Both the position numbers and the translations under genes were made by a program. The notes beneath the pieces are model-generated. The model worked only from the letters and a program-made list of their open reading frames with translations, had not been told where the DNA came from and searched no databases. DNA of 64,000 bases from Gammaproteobacteria bacterium RIFCSPHIGHO2_02_FULL_42_43 (GTDB lineage Bacteria > Pseudomonadota > Gammaproteobacteria > Coxiellales > Coxiellaceae). Shown piece after piece: positions 63,189-64,000 of the stretch; the first letter of the stretch is position 1, and each line of letters opens with the position of its first letter. Where the stretch lies: positions 1 through 64,000 of the forward strand of contig MGXR01000006.1 in the NCBI GenBank assembly GCA_001801425.1, written 5' to 3'.

Positions 63189-64000
63189 ACAATAAAATTT
63201 TAGTTGTTGGTCCTGCGTGGGTCGGCGACATGATGATGGCGCATGTGTTGTTTCAATTATTGCGTCAACAAAATCCCAATGTTGAAATTCATGTGTTGGC
63301 GCCTGCATGGTGTGAAGCGTTGTTGTCGCGCATGCCCGAAGTCACTAAAAAAATGATATCTCCTTTTGGTCACGGAGAATTAAAAATTCGTGAACGTTAT
63401 CTGTTTGCACAAAGCTCAAAAAAAGAAAATTACGATCAAGCGATCGTGATGCCCAATTCATTTAAATCCGCGTTAATTCCTTTTTTTGCGCGCATTCCTG
63501 TGCGCACAGGCTGGGTGGGTGAATGTCGTTTTGGTTTGCTCAATGATATTCGTTTTTTAAATAAAAAAGCATATCCGAAGATGATTGATCGTTTTGCGGC
63601 ATTGGCTTTTTCTGCTGAAGAACAGCGCAGAGAAAAATTACCGAATCCCATATTAACCATCGACTACAAAAACAGAGAAGCGGTTTTAAAGCATTATCAA
63701 ATAATTAAATCAGAAAAACCGATTTTGGCACTTTGCCCCGGTGCGGAATATGGGCCTTCGAAGCGTTGGCCACCAGAATATTTTGCAACTGTGGCGTTGC
63801 AGCATTTAAATCAAGGTTGGGCGGTTTGGATTGTTGGATCACACAATGATATTGCTATTGCAGAAATAATTCAGGTAAAAACAGAATCACGTTGTGTGAA
63901 TTTTACCGGTAAAACGTCGTTAGCAGATGCGATTGATTTATTATCGCTCGCAACACGCGTGATCACCAATGATTCTGGATTAATGCATATTGCGGCGGCG
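63185..64000 (+). CDS. waaF: ADP-heptose:LPS heptosyltransferase II, 3'-truncated
   Basis: This first 272 residues of a GT9 family protein start ILVVGPAWVGDMMMAHVLF, the E. coli WaaF pattern, and contain LCPGAEYGPSKRWPPEYFA, the ADP-heptose-binding region. It ends within SLATRVITNDSGLMHIAAA. The rest lies past the window edge. WaaF adds the second heptose to the lipopolysaccharide inner core. The ATG overlaps the zinc-finger stop codon. Confidence 0.92.
   Translation, partial: MNNKILVVGPAWVGDMMMAHVLFQLLRQQNPNVEIHVLAPAWCEALLSRMPEVTKKMISPFGHGELKIRERYLFAQSSKKENYDQAIVMPNSFKSALIPFFARIPVRTGWVGECRFGLLNDIRFLNKKAYPKMIDRFAALAFSAEEQRREKLPNPILTIDYKNREAVLKHYQIIKSEKPILALCPGAEYGPSKRWPPEYFATVALQHLNQGWAVWIVGSHNDIAIAEIIQVKTESRCVNFTGKTSLADAIDLLSLATRVITNDSGLMHIAAA

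Overview
The window comes from the chromosome of a gammaproteobacterium of the order Legionellales (Legionella, Coxiella, Aquicella or Berkiella-like). The evidence is a Dot/Icm (type IVB) secretion gene run in the Legionella/Coxiella order (icmE-G-C-D-J-B) at the left edge, several ankyrin-like or repeat-containing proteins of the kind that system exports, a secreted NTPDase, and housekeeping genes in gammaproteobacterial arrangements (ispD-ftsB-eno-kdsA-pyrG, rplU-rpmA-obgE, murJ-ribF-ileS-lspA-ispH). I cannot place it to genus by eye.

Layout. 1-7.1 kb: 3' half of a Dot/Icm operon, ended by a likely terminator. 7.2-13 kb: a tightly overlapping cluster that looks like decaprenyl-phosphoryl-D-arabinose synthesis (UbiA-type DPPR synthase, DprE1-like oxidase, DprE2-like SDR, GT87 transferase), followed by pdxB. 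13-15.3 kb: phospholipid genes (PLD-type cardiolipin synthase, DUF3579, pssA). 15.3-20.4 kb: accessory stretch with two exported proteins sharing a GMHYG motif, two unrecognised effector-like proteins, a brnTA toxin-antitoxin pair and many short inverted repeats. 20.4-30.1 kb: core genes (sdaA, ampG-like, tamB, tamA, coaA, gltX, tRNA-Glu). 30.1-38.4 kb: an AT-rich accessory island between tRNA-Glu and a fatty-acid-kinase-like gene. It holds a two-gene HipT/HipS-HipB system, two tandem exported proteins, a LuxR-type regulator, an NTPDase, a membrane protein and a DUF1016 nuclease. A decayed copy of the 3' end of the kinase gene lies at its left edge. 38.4-45.1 kb: fused FakA/FakB-like protein, YgfX-like protein, M20 peptidase, ankyrin/coiled-coil protein. 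45.2-64 kb: core genes including rpoS, ispB, ribosomal proteins, murJ, ileS and a partial waaF.

The intergenic regions are the most unusual part. At least five families of short palindromic or MITE-like repeats are present. One 185-bp copy has perfect 24-bp terminal inverted repeats and a perfect 8-bp target duplication. Another family carries 33-bp tandem units in two or three copies and flanks the hip locus on both sides. Some copies reach into gene ends and supply their stop codons.

The most promising candidates for something undescribed are the HipT plus fused HipS-HipB antitoxin, the bounded island at tRNA-Glu, the GMHYG secreted pair, and the repeat families. Functions are assigned from motifs and remembered family features; no database search was run.
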